NCBI RefSeq assembly: GCF_000275845.1
Contig: NW_006766934.1
Location: 179,125-219,858, forward strand
DNA from: Dichomitus squalens LYAD-421 SS1
Lineage: Eukaryota > Basidiomycota > Agaricomycetes > Polyporales > Polyporaceae
Direction of reading: 5' to 3'
Length of the DNA: 40,734 nt
The notes under the pieces were generated by a model. It ran no database searches. It was not told the DNA's origin and saw only the letters and a program-made list of their open reading frames with translations. Made by a program: the position numbers and the translations under genes. Each line of letters begins with the position of its first letter. Position 1 is the first letter of the stretch. Positions 10,538 through 22,000 of the stretch are shown here, in pieces.

Positions 10538-12858
10538 TCAACGACTGAAAGCATGACCCCGTCTCTCCACGACAGGCGACATACCGGCTGGCGAAGACGG
10601 AAGGACTTGGAATCCCACCTGAGAAAGCCGCGATACGCACGCATTGAACAATCCGCGCAGGGGACCATGACCAGAGAGCCACTCACCCCGATGTGCTTCA
10701 TGAAGCGATTGATGTAATCTTCTCGTGAGCCCTCCAGACCCGCATTCGCCCAGCTCGATGCCTCGCCATCCTCCGCCCCGCCGCTCCCCGTGCGCCCCTC
10801 ATTTCTTGACCCTCGCCCGCCTCCGGATCCCCTTCCTCCCTTCGCGTTCGAATTGGCGCCTCGCCCTGCACCGCGCCCGCTCCCAGCGCCCGCCGCAGCC
10901 GCACCTTGCGTCCCACCCTCACCCGCGCGTTCGTCCCCCTGCACGAGCCCATACTCCCTCACAAGCGTCCGCGCGTGCGCCTCGCTGAGGCTAACGAGTG
11001 TCGCGACGTTGCGCGGGAAGAACGGCGACGGCGTCGGCGGCGCGATGTCCCACCCGGGCGCGATGCCCAAGTCGACGGGCGCTGCCGTAGGCGGGTTCGG
11101 GGAAGCAGCGGTGGCGCCTGCCCCCGTCCGCGCTGACGACGCGGACGTGTCGACCTCCAGCCGCTTGCGCGTCGTATCGCCGCCGCCTGGACGCGCGCCG
11201 CGCGAGCTCGAGCCCGTGCTGGTCCCGACGGTCGCAGCGGTCGACGAAGCGCCGCCGCGCGGCGTGTTCTCGTCCTTGCCTTTCGTCTTGTTGTCCTGCT
11301 TTTGCTTGGCCTTCTCCTTCCCCCTCTCCTTGTCCTTGTCCTCCTCCTTGTCCGGCCTCCCGTCCGCGTCTGCGCTACGGTCTGCGTCCGCGTCCGCGTC
11401 GGTACCAGGTTCGGCGCCGACCGCGCCGAGCGAACGGAGGAGCGGACGGAGGGGCTCGTGCAGCCCCGAGGAGCGGATGAGCGCATTGTGTCGCCGCGCC
11501 TCACTGCATGTTCATCCGCGAAGGTTGCGCCCATCGGAAGGTCACATTGGTTGCCCGTGACGTGCGTTGAGAAGCAGGCGCGCAGACGTCCGCCGGAAAT
11601 GAACGTATGAAGCGGGGAGGCAGCACGGGATGCGGATGGCGAGGACGCCGAGCCATGCGAGACATGTCGGAGTCGTTGTGCGGGGTTGACGCCGAGTCGG
11701 TTTGGCAGGAGGGCGTCCGGCGCAATGATTGACCATAGGATGGAGAAGTGTATCCGACGGGAGTCGGAAGTGGGAAGCGCGGTGACCGGTACGAGATCCA
11801 TTCGATGCATGGAGGATACGAAGGCGTTTGGTAGTGGTCGATGGATGGCATGCGTGGGAGGATGGCGTGCGGATGTCAAGAAGGTAGAGCGCAAGATCAG
11901 TCCAAGCACACCGAGATGATATCAGGTGCACGCACGAATTATAGAGTTTCACCTTCGCTTCGACAATCTGTTGCCTGTAGCTCTTCAGTTCAGCTCGCAG
12001 GGTCGCGGGAATCTGGATCGCCAGCTAGACATTTGCATTACGAGAATGAGCAATCTTAGAGAACTAAAGCAACTGTGTTCACCACAATGCACCTGCTGTC
12101 TGACACGCTCTTCGATCACATTCTTCACACAAGCAGCGACGATCTCGTCCACGCGAGGACGGAGCATCTCGCGGAAATGCGCCTTCACCTGCTCTTGCAA
12201 GCGCTCTTCCACGTCTTGCATGCGCGCTTCCTGAATCTCGTGTTGCTGGAGAAGCTCGCCTTGGACCTCTTTGATCTGCAACGGTGCTCAGTTGCTGACA
12301 TGGGTTCCATGCTGGACTACATACCTGGTACAAGGCGTCTACTGCAGGGCCAAGCGAGGCCACTCGCAGAGTCTGCTGACCCAAGACCTCGAAGGTATTC
12401 TCAAGAGCACCCAATGTGCTGTGCATCGTCCTCAAGAGGTCTGAAACAGCGGTGGCCGTGGGATTGCGCTCCTGCGCAGATGAACTCGCGTACGCGGATG
12501 TGGACGCGCCCGTCGCGTCCGTGCTGGAAGGGACGCCATCGGTGTCATGCTTACCCAGCTTGCTCTTGCCCTCCCCATTGGGATGGGATGAGCCCGGGAA
12601 AATGCGAGAGAGCGTGGCTCTACTCAGCTTGGGGCTTTCTGGCGGTGATGGAGGATGCGGGCCAGCCGGAGTCGACTGCTGGTGATTGTCAATGGTTCAT
12701 CAACAGTGACGAACCAGGGCAGCTGTACAGTAGGAGCAATCCTCAGGAAACTGATTACATACCTCGATCTTGCCACCGCCCAATGGGCTACTTGTATCGG
12801 TATTGGATTGACCATTGCTGGCCTTGGATGATCTCCCAGCCTGATTTTCCCTTGCCAT
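10538..12858 (-). CDS. Coiled-coil protein, not recognised
   Basis: Six exons on the minus strand: 12858-12763, 12678-12325, 12275-12093, 12024-11936, 11503-10687, 10618-10538; 539 aa. All junctions keep frame. Residues 1-125 are polar and Ser/Pro-rich. Residues about 125-250 form a long helical coiled coil (DLLRTMHSTLGALENTFEVL, EIQEARMQDVEERLQEQVKA, LKSYRQQIVEAKVKLYNSEA). Then come a helix LHEPLRPLLRSLGA, a charged Lys/Glu/Asp stretch, the short motif WDIAPPTPSPFFPRNV, a Gly/Arg-rich linker and a C-terminal peptide. The intron between 11504 and 11935 is 432 nt, far longer than any other here. I do not recognise a family. Self-association through the coiled coil is the only inference offered. 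The ATG chosen is the last one upstream of the first clear exon; a TATA-like GTTATAACTT lies about 85 bp before it. Confidence 0.8.
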
Positions 12859-15274
12859 ATCGCTAGATCGAGCTCGAGAACAAAGGAGGTCGACGATGAA
12901 ATGAGAGGACAATCCAAACGCTATCGCAACGAGAATCAAGTTATAACCAGAGGCTCAGCCGCCTCTAGCTGGACGATCGATGGGGAAGATAAGACAGGCC
13001 CAATACTATCGGAGCATAAGCTTCCTTCCTTTAGCTCCTGCGGCAGCAGTGAAGCACGAGCGTGTGCTGCGGTAGATGAACCGTAAGTCTCGGCGGGCCC
13101 TCGACGACGTCGATTACGTGTGAACCTGGGAGAAGGACTTCGACTGCTTCCTCTGTGAGCAGCAAGGGCGGCGAAACTACCCCGGAGCGCACCAAATGGT
13201 ATGGCGACTACGCAGATGGAACCATCGCATACAACGATAGGCTCGTGTTGTTTCCAACTGTACATGCGCTAGGCATAACTGCACGGCTATCGGACAATGA
13301 GGCCTGAGAGGCGGGTGGTCACATTTACTACGTACACGGGGTCAGCGTACGTTACCAGAACGTTGGATGCTTCCCGAGATACTTGCACGGCCGCGCTGTC
13401 AAAGTGGTGAGATGAATTTGGGTTGGTAATGTCATGGGAGAATGCAGACCCACCGGTTGCCTTGTGCCGTTACGGCCACCAACTCCGAGTCTGTTTGGCA
13501 TTTGTACGCAACCTGCACCCCAACGCTATGGGCGGCCGAAATACATCTTCAAGAGGAGAGCGGCGATGGCTGTAGCACTCTGTCGCCGCACGCTATGCAG
13601 CCGACCGTTTGCAGGAAGACACAAGAAGATGGAGGTATCATGTAGGCCAACGAAAGCTCGCTCAAGCGCGCGTCATCGGCCCAGCGGCAAGAGTCCCCGC
13701 CGGCATGGCCACAACGAAAGTTGGGTTTGACCGCAGAAGGGACACATCATAACAATCATTCATCGTCAGAGACTAACTGACATGATGTGGTCGTACGGAG
13801 TAATAGTATGTAGGAAGTAAGTAGCCAGTGACTGTCACATCGGGTCTTTCCTTAGCTTCGACGGCCTATCTTATGCATCTGTCGTTGGGTTGATAGCACA
13901 TTTGAAGAGTTGTTCGGATGTATTCTGACATCTCAAGTACTGGGACGACACGCGAATGGACTCGCTGTCAACGACAATAGGCCTATATCAGAAGTATACA
14001 GAAGTGCATTGACAGACTCGGTCGAAGGGTATAAAGACAGAGCTACGACAGTCGGAGCAGGCACATTTCTCCATGGCTTGCGCTCAATCGTCATGATCAC
14101 ACAGCTTAGAGACGTTGTGACCATGTCATCGACAGTATGGGAGGTATGCTGATGGCGCTGGTTCCTCATCACCGTGACCTGAGTCAGGTGAACCGCCTTC
14201 ATCTCAAAGGTCGCTATTACTCTTGTTGCCCTGGATGACCGACCGGTGACAGCAAGAGTCTACATTGCATAAGTATATCGATGTTTCGAGGTGAAATGGA
14301 ACAACTGCGGCCTCGCTGGGCCTTTCCTGGGAGGATTGGTGACACTCACGTCTCAGTTGCCAGCAGCGAATGAAAGAGTCCGGGCATAGGGTCTTCGTGC
14401 GCCTGATTCTAACATGGCACGTATGCCCTCCGGTTGAAACAAACAGCGCATACCTTCAACACTGTACGTTCTTGCACGGCGATGCGTCTGCTATACTGGT
14501 TTTCTGTGGTCATGAATGAAGAGACGACGGGCCTGAGAACAGTACCGGACTTCATGCCAGAGTGGCAAGCTGCACAGCTCTAATGGATACGCCATGAAGA
14601 TTGTTCAAGAGGCCCCCTCTTGACAACGTCGCCATAGAAGGAAGCCGAGTCGTGACTCACGCGTTCAGAATGGAAGAGGTGGCAGTCACGTCTCTGGCCC
14701 ACATGAGATCCCGTAGCGGGTTCGATGAGGCTATGTACATCTGCAGATGCTGTGGAGGTGGTGGAAAATGAACAAACGGTAGATGTCAGACACTGTCTTG
14801 GGACGTCCGCAATCTGGGAACGAGGGAGAAGCTGTGGGCGCTGCCATGGCGATACTATGAGGATCGTGGTTGGCGAGTAGTCTTTAACAGCTGCTGGTTC
14901 TTAAGCAAATACACCGGCGGGGGGATCTGGCACTGGACTGATGCGATGGGTCCTAGGGCGGCACCGATTAACGCTAACTTGGCGGGTCGGGACGGACATA
15001 GTGGATAGACGCCCCCATTCGCACAGCCTACTCGCAGCTAAATGGCACTGCAGGCGACCCATCTCCGTGTCCGATGCTACGCAGCTTGGTTCCCTCCTGT
15101 GCAACAGAGCAAGTGCCGCGTTCGACATGACAGGCACAGGAATGCATCCTCCTAATGAAGCGAAGGCCGAGGCGATCTCAGGAGACTGTAGTGTATATAA
15201 TTATGTACGTTCAGTCTCTGGTGGCCCCATCAGCTCCCCCAACATCTACATCTACACCTGCTACCGCCCCAGAC
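12859..15274. other. Intergenic, 2.4 kb, no gene seen
   Basis: Only short open frames without coding character on either strand. GC is lower than in the flanking genes. No RNA gene or repeat array was recognised. Confidence 0.5.
15194..15200 (+). promoter_or_regulatory. TATA box
   Basis: TATATAA, 75 bp upstream of the ATG at 15275. The distance suits a transcript start near 15225 and argues against the earlier ATG at 15203. Confidence 0.55.
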
Positions 15275-15884
15275 ATGACTACGGACCTCATCACATACCG
15301 TCTGGGCGCGAAAAATTACTGCTACATACCGCCTCCGAAAACCTATGAGGTGCGCTGTCACCGGTCCACTACCGAGCTAAAGACTTACCTAGCACAATAC
15401 TCAGGAGGCCCTCAGTGCAGCGAAGACGAACTACAAGGAACTCAAGCACGTTGACGAGGACTGCATTACCTTCTGCGTGATTGCCACCGTCGCCGGTGTG
15501 AAGCAGCATATCCGAGTCAGCCCGGCTTCATGGCCCATCGTGGTCTCGAAGCTTCACCGTTACGAAGTCCTCGACATCGTGCTTCAATTTGACGATGACG
15601 ACACTATCCCGGACATCATTGTGCACTCCGCGAAGGACGTGGAGAGTCTACCCACCTACGAGGACATCCGGGAGAAGACCGGGATGGATGACTTCCTTGC
15701 TCCCTCTTGCCACTCGTCCCCGCAGGTGAAATCGATACCCCTCGAGACCATCCGTGCCGTCCAGAGATATCCTCGACGAACGCCGTCCCCAGCACGGTCG
15801 TCTCACTCCAAGAGTTCCAGCCCCTCCTCATCCTTGACGGACCTTGCCAAGAGCCTTTTCGGTAGAAGCCCCTCCCCGCAGTGA
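15275..15884 (+). CDS. Hypothetical protein, 184 aa
   Basis: Two exons, 15275-15349 and 15405-15884, with a 55-nt intron (GTGCGC...CTCAG). The N-terminal 110 residues look like one small globular alpha/beta domain: ITYRLGAKNYCYIPPPKTYE, EALSAAKTNYKEL, then FCVIATVAGVKQHIRVSPAS and LHRYEVLDIVLQF. A strand-strand-helix order starting with a hydrophobic strand suggests a ubiquitin-like or PB1-like fold, but this is only a guess. The tail (about 120-184) is Ser/Pro-rich and ends in SLFGRSPSPQ. The upstream in-frame ATG at 15203 would add 24 residues but lies only 3 bp after the TATA box, so the second ATG is preferred. Confidence 0.7.
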
Positions 15885-17800
15885 ATCGCTACGTGTGAAC
15901 GTCGTGCTTCGTACCTCGACGCCATGGACACAAGCTGCGCATAACATACCATTCATCTGTATTGCTACTGTCCTCGCGCGATTGTATCACTATACGCTAC
16001 CGTTACCGGAGGCGCTCCATCATCGACTCTGTTTTGCGTTCATGCCAAGAAACCTACTAACGCGCTATGGCTTTCGTATCACGAAAGGACCTATACCTAA
16101 TGTACATACATAGTTTGAATCTAGACAGGACGTGGATCACTACTGTAGAAGTCTGAAATAGACAGATACGAGAAGTTATCTTGCGGATCTGCCCCGAATG
16201 AGTGAAAACCTCTGCGCCCAGTTCGAACGAACACGGAATAAGAAGCATTGACGCGCCAAATATTACACCTCACGGTACAGCGCAGTAATTCGCTCGGGCT
16301 GTGCGGGAAGCCCGTCGGCCTCTTATATTCCTGTGCCGTTCTACTCCTCAGGCTATATGCCGGGGCCGACCTCACTGAATACTCTTCTGCGGCTCAGTAC
16401 TGGATGCCGGGAACGGCCGCGCGGTAGACTCTTCGTGCAGCAGCAAGGCACGTACGGCCACACCCGTTCAATTCAGTTGGGGTACAGCCTACCACTATAT
16501 GTGGCGCACAAGTCACGTACATGATCCACCGCATAGCTGCTCATTTTGCTTCCCGGGTTCATCTTGATCAACTTGACCACACAACCCTGATGCTTCCTTC
16601 CTAGCAACACCATCCTCGTGCCTGTGTAAGAAGGTCACAGCGGAAGGCGGGAAGCAAAAGTAGGACAGCCGTGGCACCACAAGCTCCCAGGCCGAACGCC
16701 GATGCATATATAACCGGAGAGCGCCTCGCACAGGCCTTCTCCAGCGTCTCCCGGACGCTGCGAGCCTTGCGTTACCTTTCGAGCAAGCAACAAAGCATGG
16801 AAAGTGGCTCGCAACAGTGAGGCGCAAGGGCGAATGGTGCTTCTGGTCCAATACACAGGTATAGACGAGAATCACGCTGCCCAACACCCGTAGATACTAG
16901 TGAATGAAGCGCTTGACCTGGGGAGGCGGTGACACCGACGCAGCGTCGACACGTGGGTCAAAGCCCGGATCCACCCCTATGCGGCAACATGGAGCGGTGT
17001 CCGATGTACAAGGAAGCACCAATTATCTCAAAGAGCCCTGTCAAAGGACAGGACCCTCAACGTTCAACGTGTGTTCATCCCTTGACTCGGGATGCCTTCG
17101 GTGGCAAGCTCCGAGACTAATAACAGGAGATGCCTAACCTCGTGGCAACAGCGGTCATCTTGAGATACCTCCCTAGAGACACCTTCTGGGCCATACAGCA
17201 ACTTCACAAGGAGGACTAACAACAGTCTGGCTGGTCGCAGCCTGCGACTCGAAGCTTCCGCACGGTCTAAATTTGTGGGTCGAAGAACGAGGACAGGCAC
17301 CGGGATGTTCCCTCAGTGAGTCGCGCCGACAACCTCGCGGTGCATTGCCTCAAGAACGTTAAGTCATAGACATAAACTGCGTAGGTTAACAGTTGATGTG
17401 CCAGTACCTGGGCTAGGACCACAGGCGGTGCTAACATGCAGTATATCAGCCGAGTAACTGTTGCGGCGGTGGACGCACCCAGAATTTGTCCGGCAGCAGC
17501 GGAAGATGCTTGCCACCCATGTACGACATCTCAATCACAGGGCTGCATACGAGATACTTTTCAGGTTGCCTGATATAGCGAAGCGGTTGGAATGACACCA
17601 AGTCATAGGGCAGCAGGGTCCCTGCACACATGCTTGACACTGCTACACAGCACTCAGTGGTACTATCTATGAGAAACTGAGATGGGTCAAGGCGCCGACC
17701 CGTCCATGTTTGCAAAGCACTCACCTACGAGTGCCGTCAATCGCTCACTTCGTCTGGCATCGCCCTATTATCGATGGCCACTGTTTACCCTAGTATACTA
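15885..17800. other. Intergenic, 1.9 kb, no gene with good support
   Basis: One minus-strand ORF near 17446-17625 has some coding character (MCAGTLLPYDLVSFQPLRYI... ending QQLLG) but no homology I recognise and no clear partner exons. Otherwise nothing seen. Confidence 0.4.
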
Positions 17801-19532
17801 CTACGTCCTCTGATGCCGCGTCAGAGCCTTGCTCCGGAACGTTGCGTTGTATTGCAGCAGATTGTTGATGTCTCGGACCCAGTCATCCTCCTTCCCCGGA
17901 CCTGCGCCTTCTCCGGCCTCTCGCATCTCGTCCGGCTCCGTAATCGAGGACCGATTGATGCAAGGTATGGGGTGTAGCGAGGCGCGCACGGTGACGGACT
18001 CGCCTGGATTCAAAACATGCGAAGTCTGGCCGTCCATGGAGAGCCCCGCCGGTGCGCGCGAGCGTTTGCTGATCTAGGGTGCCAAAGATGCGTGGCGGGT
18101 GCAAATGGCCAACGACGGATTGATGCTCAGAAGGGGAGGTATGGGCTAGTGTGCCAAATGAGCAGCTCACCTTCAACGTGATAGACGAGGAAGAAGGGAA
18201 CACAAGCGGGCGAAACGACAGGCTTCGTGGACAAATCGGAGTGAGCACGATGGCGCTCAGGGACGGATGCACGATTGGCCCTCCCGCTGAGAGCGAGTAC
18301 GCCGTTGACCCCGTTGGGGTCGATACAATCAGACCGTCTGACTGGGACATAGGCGGAGATGAGCGGCGTCTCGCATGAATGTTTCACAAATATTTCACGC
18401 ACCACAGCCTCCGTGAGGTGCTGACCGTCCACGAACACGTCGATGGTGTTCAAATGGGGGCTGGACCCCCGGTGGAGTGCGATCTCATTCATGACTTGCC
18501 AGTCTAACTTGAAGAAGTCGTTGAGTTTCCTACATAGAATTGCTGTCTTCGGAAATGCAGATGCGCACCTTCCGCTTTGGTATCAATCCGGTCGCCGCCA
18601 GAGTCCTTGAACGTGCATGACAATCGCATTCGATGTAGGACAGTGATACGTCCGGCGAAGGCGCTGTCTATGGCCTTCGTGTAGTCGTCGATGTCTATAT
18701 AACGACCTGTCAATCGCGAATGAAGCTCACTGAGAAGACGGGGTGCACGCACGGAACGGAAGCAAGAAACCCAGGGTGCCCATTGAGAAGCTCAGCACCG
18801 GTGGCACAGCCCCAACCTTGAACAGCGAAGACGCATGGAGTATAGTTCCATCACCTCCAAGAGTAATTACTAGATCTATTTTAGCCGCATCCGGTCCTAT
18901 ATCCGTCGCACGGAGTGAATACACTGGGACGATATCTTCTCCGGACTGACCCACCTGGCTTCCACACTTTCACGCCTTGCGGTATGTCTGGTCTATTTTC
19001 ATGGTAGATCTGCACATCAGGATAGTTTTTCCTTATGTACCTACACGCATTCTCAGAAAGGTCGGAAGAGTCTGCTGAAGCGTGTATCAAACTCACGATA
19101 ACAGGGTGTCGATAGCGTCGACGACAGGCTTAGTCCGGAGCTTGTTGACTATGAGGACGGATTTTGGGGAGATGCCATTGGTAACGCGTCTACCTTGAAA
19201 ATAATTCAAGAGGTGCATGCAGAGGGACATGGAAGCGAGATTAAGGAACGAAGCTTCAGTCAATGGGGTACGAAGCAGCACCAGGTGCACACGCGATCAA
19301 GTACGTGACGACACTGAAGCTCGTCCACTCCATTAGCAGGCGGAATGGATACGTACGTCGCGTATGACCTTGTCCTATGCGCAGCATTCCATCTTCGCGC
19401 GGCAAGTCCGGTCGGTGGCAAGGGTAACCGTTGAAATGTGGCGTGGTGGATGTACGGAGCACTCGCCAGCCGGGACGAAGAGAGTTTGCAAACAGCACGT
19501 GCAGAGGAGAGTCGTAGCATAGAACACCACAT
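17801..19532 (-). CDS. POS5: NAD(H) kinase, mitochondrial Pos5-type
   Basis: Eight exons on the minus strand: 19532-19357, 19189-19097, 19040-18955, 18896-18753, 18706-18569, 18494-18403, 18341-18171, 18073-17801; 390 aa. It phosphorylates NAD+ or NADH with ATP to make NADP(H). Key motifs are [17 protein letters not shown] (GGDG at 132-135, ATP/active site), [12 protein letters not shown] in [10 protein letters not shown] (215-216), and [20 protein letters not shown] (about 245-264). The N-terminal 55 residues are rich in Arg, Ser and Ala and nearly lack acidic residues, a typical mitochondrial presequence. With the [11 protein letters not shown] start of the core domain, this favours the mitochondrial Pos5 branch over cytosolic Utr1. 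Intron 1 (167 nt) may hide a small exon. The intron at 18897-18954 is uncertain; see findings. Confidence 0.9.
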
Positions 19533-20469
19533 GTCCTTTGATGTGGTGAACTGGTTTGAAGGAGAGTTGAGGCCTCAAGACAAGTACCAAGTACAGACGA
19601 AGGTCCAAGTTGGGTTTCGTGTTATCAGAATTCCAAAGGGGCGAGGCGGTGATGAAGAGCAGTAAAGTCCGTAGGCCTTAGTACGCTGATAGAACGAGAT
19701 GGACGTGGAAGGGGAGATTGTCCATGTGTACTACTGGAAGGAGGATGCGAGGCCGGAATGCGAGGCCGGACCAAGTGTCGTCAAACGCAGGCGCCTATAC
19801 CGGCAGACGCCGCGTTCCAAGTACTTCGCCAGATTGCCTACCAGGTACAATACACTGCACTCCATGTTTGGACTGCTCCCTGCCCATAACGCTTGTGCGA
19901 GACTCTGAGGCCCTGCTTCATTCCTACAGGCTGTTGCCGTTCATGACTGGAGTAACACCTCGCGATGAAAGCGCCATGGAGCTAACCAACGATTCAAAGA
20001 GACGCAATCTAGCTGCCCAAAACAGCGCCGCGCGAGTCGTATGGAACCCGCCGCCACTACTCATGCAACGCTCGCAGCACGACGCTCCTTCGCGATGGGC
20101 TGGTCCGGCTGTATGTCAAGCTTGTGGGAATCAACAAGCCATCGCTTGACGCCGTCGCTCCATTCGTCCCGCATCCAGGTATGGCCCGTAAGTCCAGACA
20201 ACATACCGGAGCTTTTCGACAAGTAGGCATTGATGCCGGTACTAGGCACACGAAGGTGGAAGATACTACCCTGCGTAGTCGTGAGTCGTTCGGTTGATGC
20301 TTGGCCGGTTGTCCCACTTTGTTGACGATTATTGGGGTATCTGTTCTAAGGACACGAGTTAGATGTCGCCGCAAACCAACTTATCGCCCTCACGAGCAGC
20401 ACGGAACACGACCATGTATCACAAATCGCAACGTATGCCCATTGCGTTCAGCATTCGTTTCTAGGAATC
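19533..20469. other. No well-supported gene
   Basis: Short open frames with some coding character occur on both strands: plus 19546-19665, ending GDEEQ; plus 19699-19908, starting MDVEGEIVHVYYWKEDARPE; and minus 20061-20225, containing WMRDEWSDGVKRWLVDSHKL. They do not assemble into a model I can defend. The minus one could be a last exon of the gene at 20470-21095. Confidence 0.35.
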
Positions 20470-21095
20470 TTACGGAGCAGACCTTGGTCTGTACAAGCCC
20501 GTGTCTACGTACAACGTACGGGCCACCGACCACGAAGTCGGCTCTGTCCCGACACATTTAGTGGAAGACTTTTCCCGTGAATTGAGCAGTCTGATGAGCC
20601 GCATACTGCTGTCGTTATCAGGTACCTCAGTGGCCTCTCCCATAAGTCTGTCAAGAAGGACGAGCTGGTGAGCCGATCGAACAAGAGTCTTTGCGGCCAG
20701 CTCCACGGTGTCGCGCACTGCGAGGCCAACCACGATCTGGAGACTCCTCGTGGATGACGAGCCGATTGAGGTGTACGCCGCGTTGGTGTATAGACGCATA
20801 TTCTTGTCATCAAAGGTGAGTGCGCGTGCCCGCCTCTTATCAATTATGTCCAACGTCCGTATCTTCAAGTTTGAGTCCATTTGAAACATGACCTGTTCCC
20901 CCGCTTTGATCATCGGGTTAAGTAGAGGGTTGGCTCGTGGAGGTACACACGGCGTATTTGGTGGACGGCGTAGTCTTCGCGCCACAATATATCATCAGAC
21001 GCCTGAGCGGCGAGTTCGACCACATTGAGCACGAGCTGACGCTGGCGACGGGATTCATAGTCACTCGAAACAGGGACAGAGGTTGCTCGAGTCAT
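20470..21095 (-). CDS. Putative hypothetical protein, 192 aa
   Basis: A two-exon model, 21095-20951 and 20903-20470, uses a 47-nt intron (GTGTGT...CAAAG) with a CTTAAC branch-like site, and gives an open 192-aa protein. The predicted product is soluble and mixed alpha/beta, for example VLNVVELAAQASDDILWRED, PGEQVMFQMDSNLKIRTLDI and AAKTLVRSAHQLVLLDRLMG. No family recognised. Codon use is less GC-biased than in neighbouring genes but fits the nearby NAD kinase. The last 40 residues look less convincing and may hide another intron leading to an exon near 20061-20225. It diverges from the small ORF at 21154. Confidence 0.4.
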
Positions 21096-21153
21096 ACGCG
21101 AGGGTCCCCCCGGCTCTGTCCCTCGCGATTCCCCTCATCCGTTCCCTAAGCCT

Positions 21154-21462
21154 ATGTTCTGCTCTCCGTCGCCGTCTGACATCTACCTCACTGAACGACT
21201 CGCTTCTTTCATAGGAACATCTTGTGCACTTGTCACTGACGAGAAGGACGTTCATGTCGACTTCTTCAAGCCGTACTGCTTAGATGCATTCCTCGCGAAG
21301 CTGGGTCTAGCAACGAACGTCCTCTGGAGTAGCATGACCTGGCCAAAGTCCGAGATCTTCGTCATGGCACTACGCGACATCGGTCTCGCGACGTACCTCC
21401 ATGAGCGTCTCAGAACGAGAGAGCAGTCTGTTAGAGGCTTAGAGCTGAACATGGTGCCATAA
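21154..21462 (+). CDS. Small hypothetical protein, 102 aa
   Basis: An uninterrupted ATG-started frame of 102 codons. From about residue 20 on, codons end mostly in G or C (as in DEKDVHVDFFKPYCLDAFLA and ALRDIGLATYLHERLRTREQ), which supports translation. A good acceptor (TCTTTCATAG) after position 21213 means the first 19 residues could instead be intron and the ORF the last exon of a longer gene. It starts 58 bp from the divergent start at 21095 and ends 11 bp before a MITE. No family recognised. Confidence 0.4.
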   Translation: MFCSPSPSDIYLTERLASFIGTSCALVTDEKDVHVDFFKPYCLDAFLAKLGLATNVLWSSMTWPKSEIFVMALRDIGLATYLHERLRTREQSVRGLELNMVP

Positions 21463-21473
21463 CAAATAAAATA

Positions 21474-21833
21474 GACTCTTTCTGCAAGCGGTTCAGAACC
21501 AGACCAAATCTTGGTGATCTCTGAACCAGTGGGGCTGTGGGGCTGTGGGACATGGCCTTTACCGCCCCAATAGGCGTCTAAGAAAACCTTTGTCTACAGT
21601 AGGCAAGAATTCAAAGAATAAAACTCCCATACCAGTTTACCGCCTGAAAGAAATTTGACCCATGCTTAAAAAGTGCTAAGAAGAGCCTACCCAATGTAGA
21701 AGTCAAGGGACGACCATTATAGCACATGCGAGACGTTGCGGAGCACTAAGCGCGAAGGCCCCACTGATTCTGAACCTGGAGTGCTTACAAATTGAACCAC
21801 CCCGCTGATTCTGAATCGCCTGCAGAAAGAGTC
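21474..21833. mobile_element. MITE, TA-flanked, terminal inverted repeats
   Basis: The left end reads GACTCTTTCTGCAAGCGGTT and the right end, on the minus strand, GACTCTTTCTGCAGGCGATT. Similarity continues inward over at least 30 bp (TTCAGAACCAG against TTCAGAATCAG). Both ends abut TA (21472-21473 and 21834-21835), the target duplication of Tc1/mariner-type elements. The element is 360 bp with no coding capacity. A further partial end (about 21843-21872) follows outside it. Confidence 0.8.
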
Positions 21834-21882
21834 TAATCACCCTGATTCTGAACAGACTGCAAACAGAGGCTACTGTGGATTT

Positions 21883-21887
21883 AAAAA
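21883..21887 (-). terminator. RNA polymerase III terminator of tRNA-Ser
   Basis: Five T residues on the minus strand, 22 nt after the last base of the tRNA-Ser gene. Confidence 0.6.
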
Positions 21888-21909
21888 GTGTTTATAATCC
21901 CACAGGGGA

Positions 21910-22000
21910 CGACGCCAGCAGGACTCGAACCTGCGCTCCCAAAGGGAAACAGATAATCGGATATTCTAATCTGTCGCCGTAACCACTTGGCTATAGCGCC
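21910..22000 (-). tRNA. tRNA-Ser(AGA) with a 9-nt intron
   Basis: The minus-strand sequence folds as a class II tRNA. The acceptor stem is GGCGCTA/TGGCGTC with two G-U pairs; the D stem is GCC/GGC. Anticodon stem ACAGA/TCTGT encloses TTAGAA plus a 9-nt intron plus A, so the anticodon is AGA. A 14-nt variable arm with CCC/GGG and the T arm GCAGG-TTCGAGT-CCTGC follow. The long variable arm and discriminator base G at 21910 both say Ser and not Arg, even though TCT also appears near the loop. Mature length is 82 nt before CCA. Confidence 0.93.

Noticed and set aside
10959..11909. 316-codon minus-strand ORF rich in Arg and Thr
   Set aside because: Wrong frame through the coiled-coil gene's exon 5 and its long intron. 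The other frame joins neighbouring exons through consensus splice sites.
17446..17724. 92-codon minus-strand ORF as a gene
   Set aside because: Only part has coding character, and no homology, promoter or partner exons were found between it and the NAD kinase gene.
21910..22000. tRNA-Arg(TCT) reading
   Set aside because: The 14-nt variable arm and discriminator G identify a serine tRNA with anticodon AGA once the 9-nt intron is removed.
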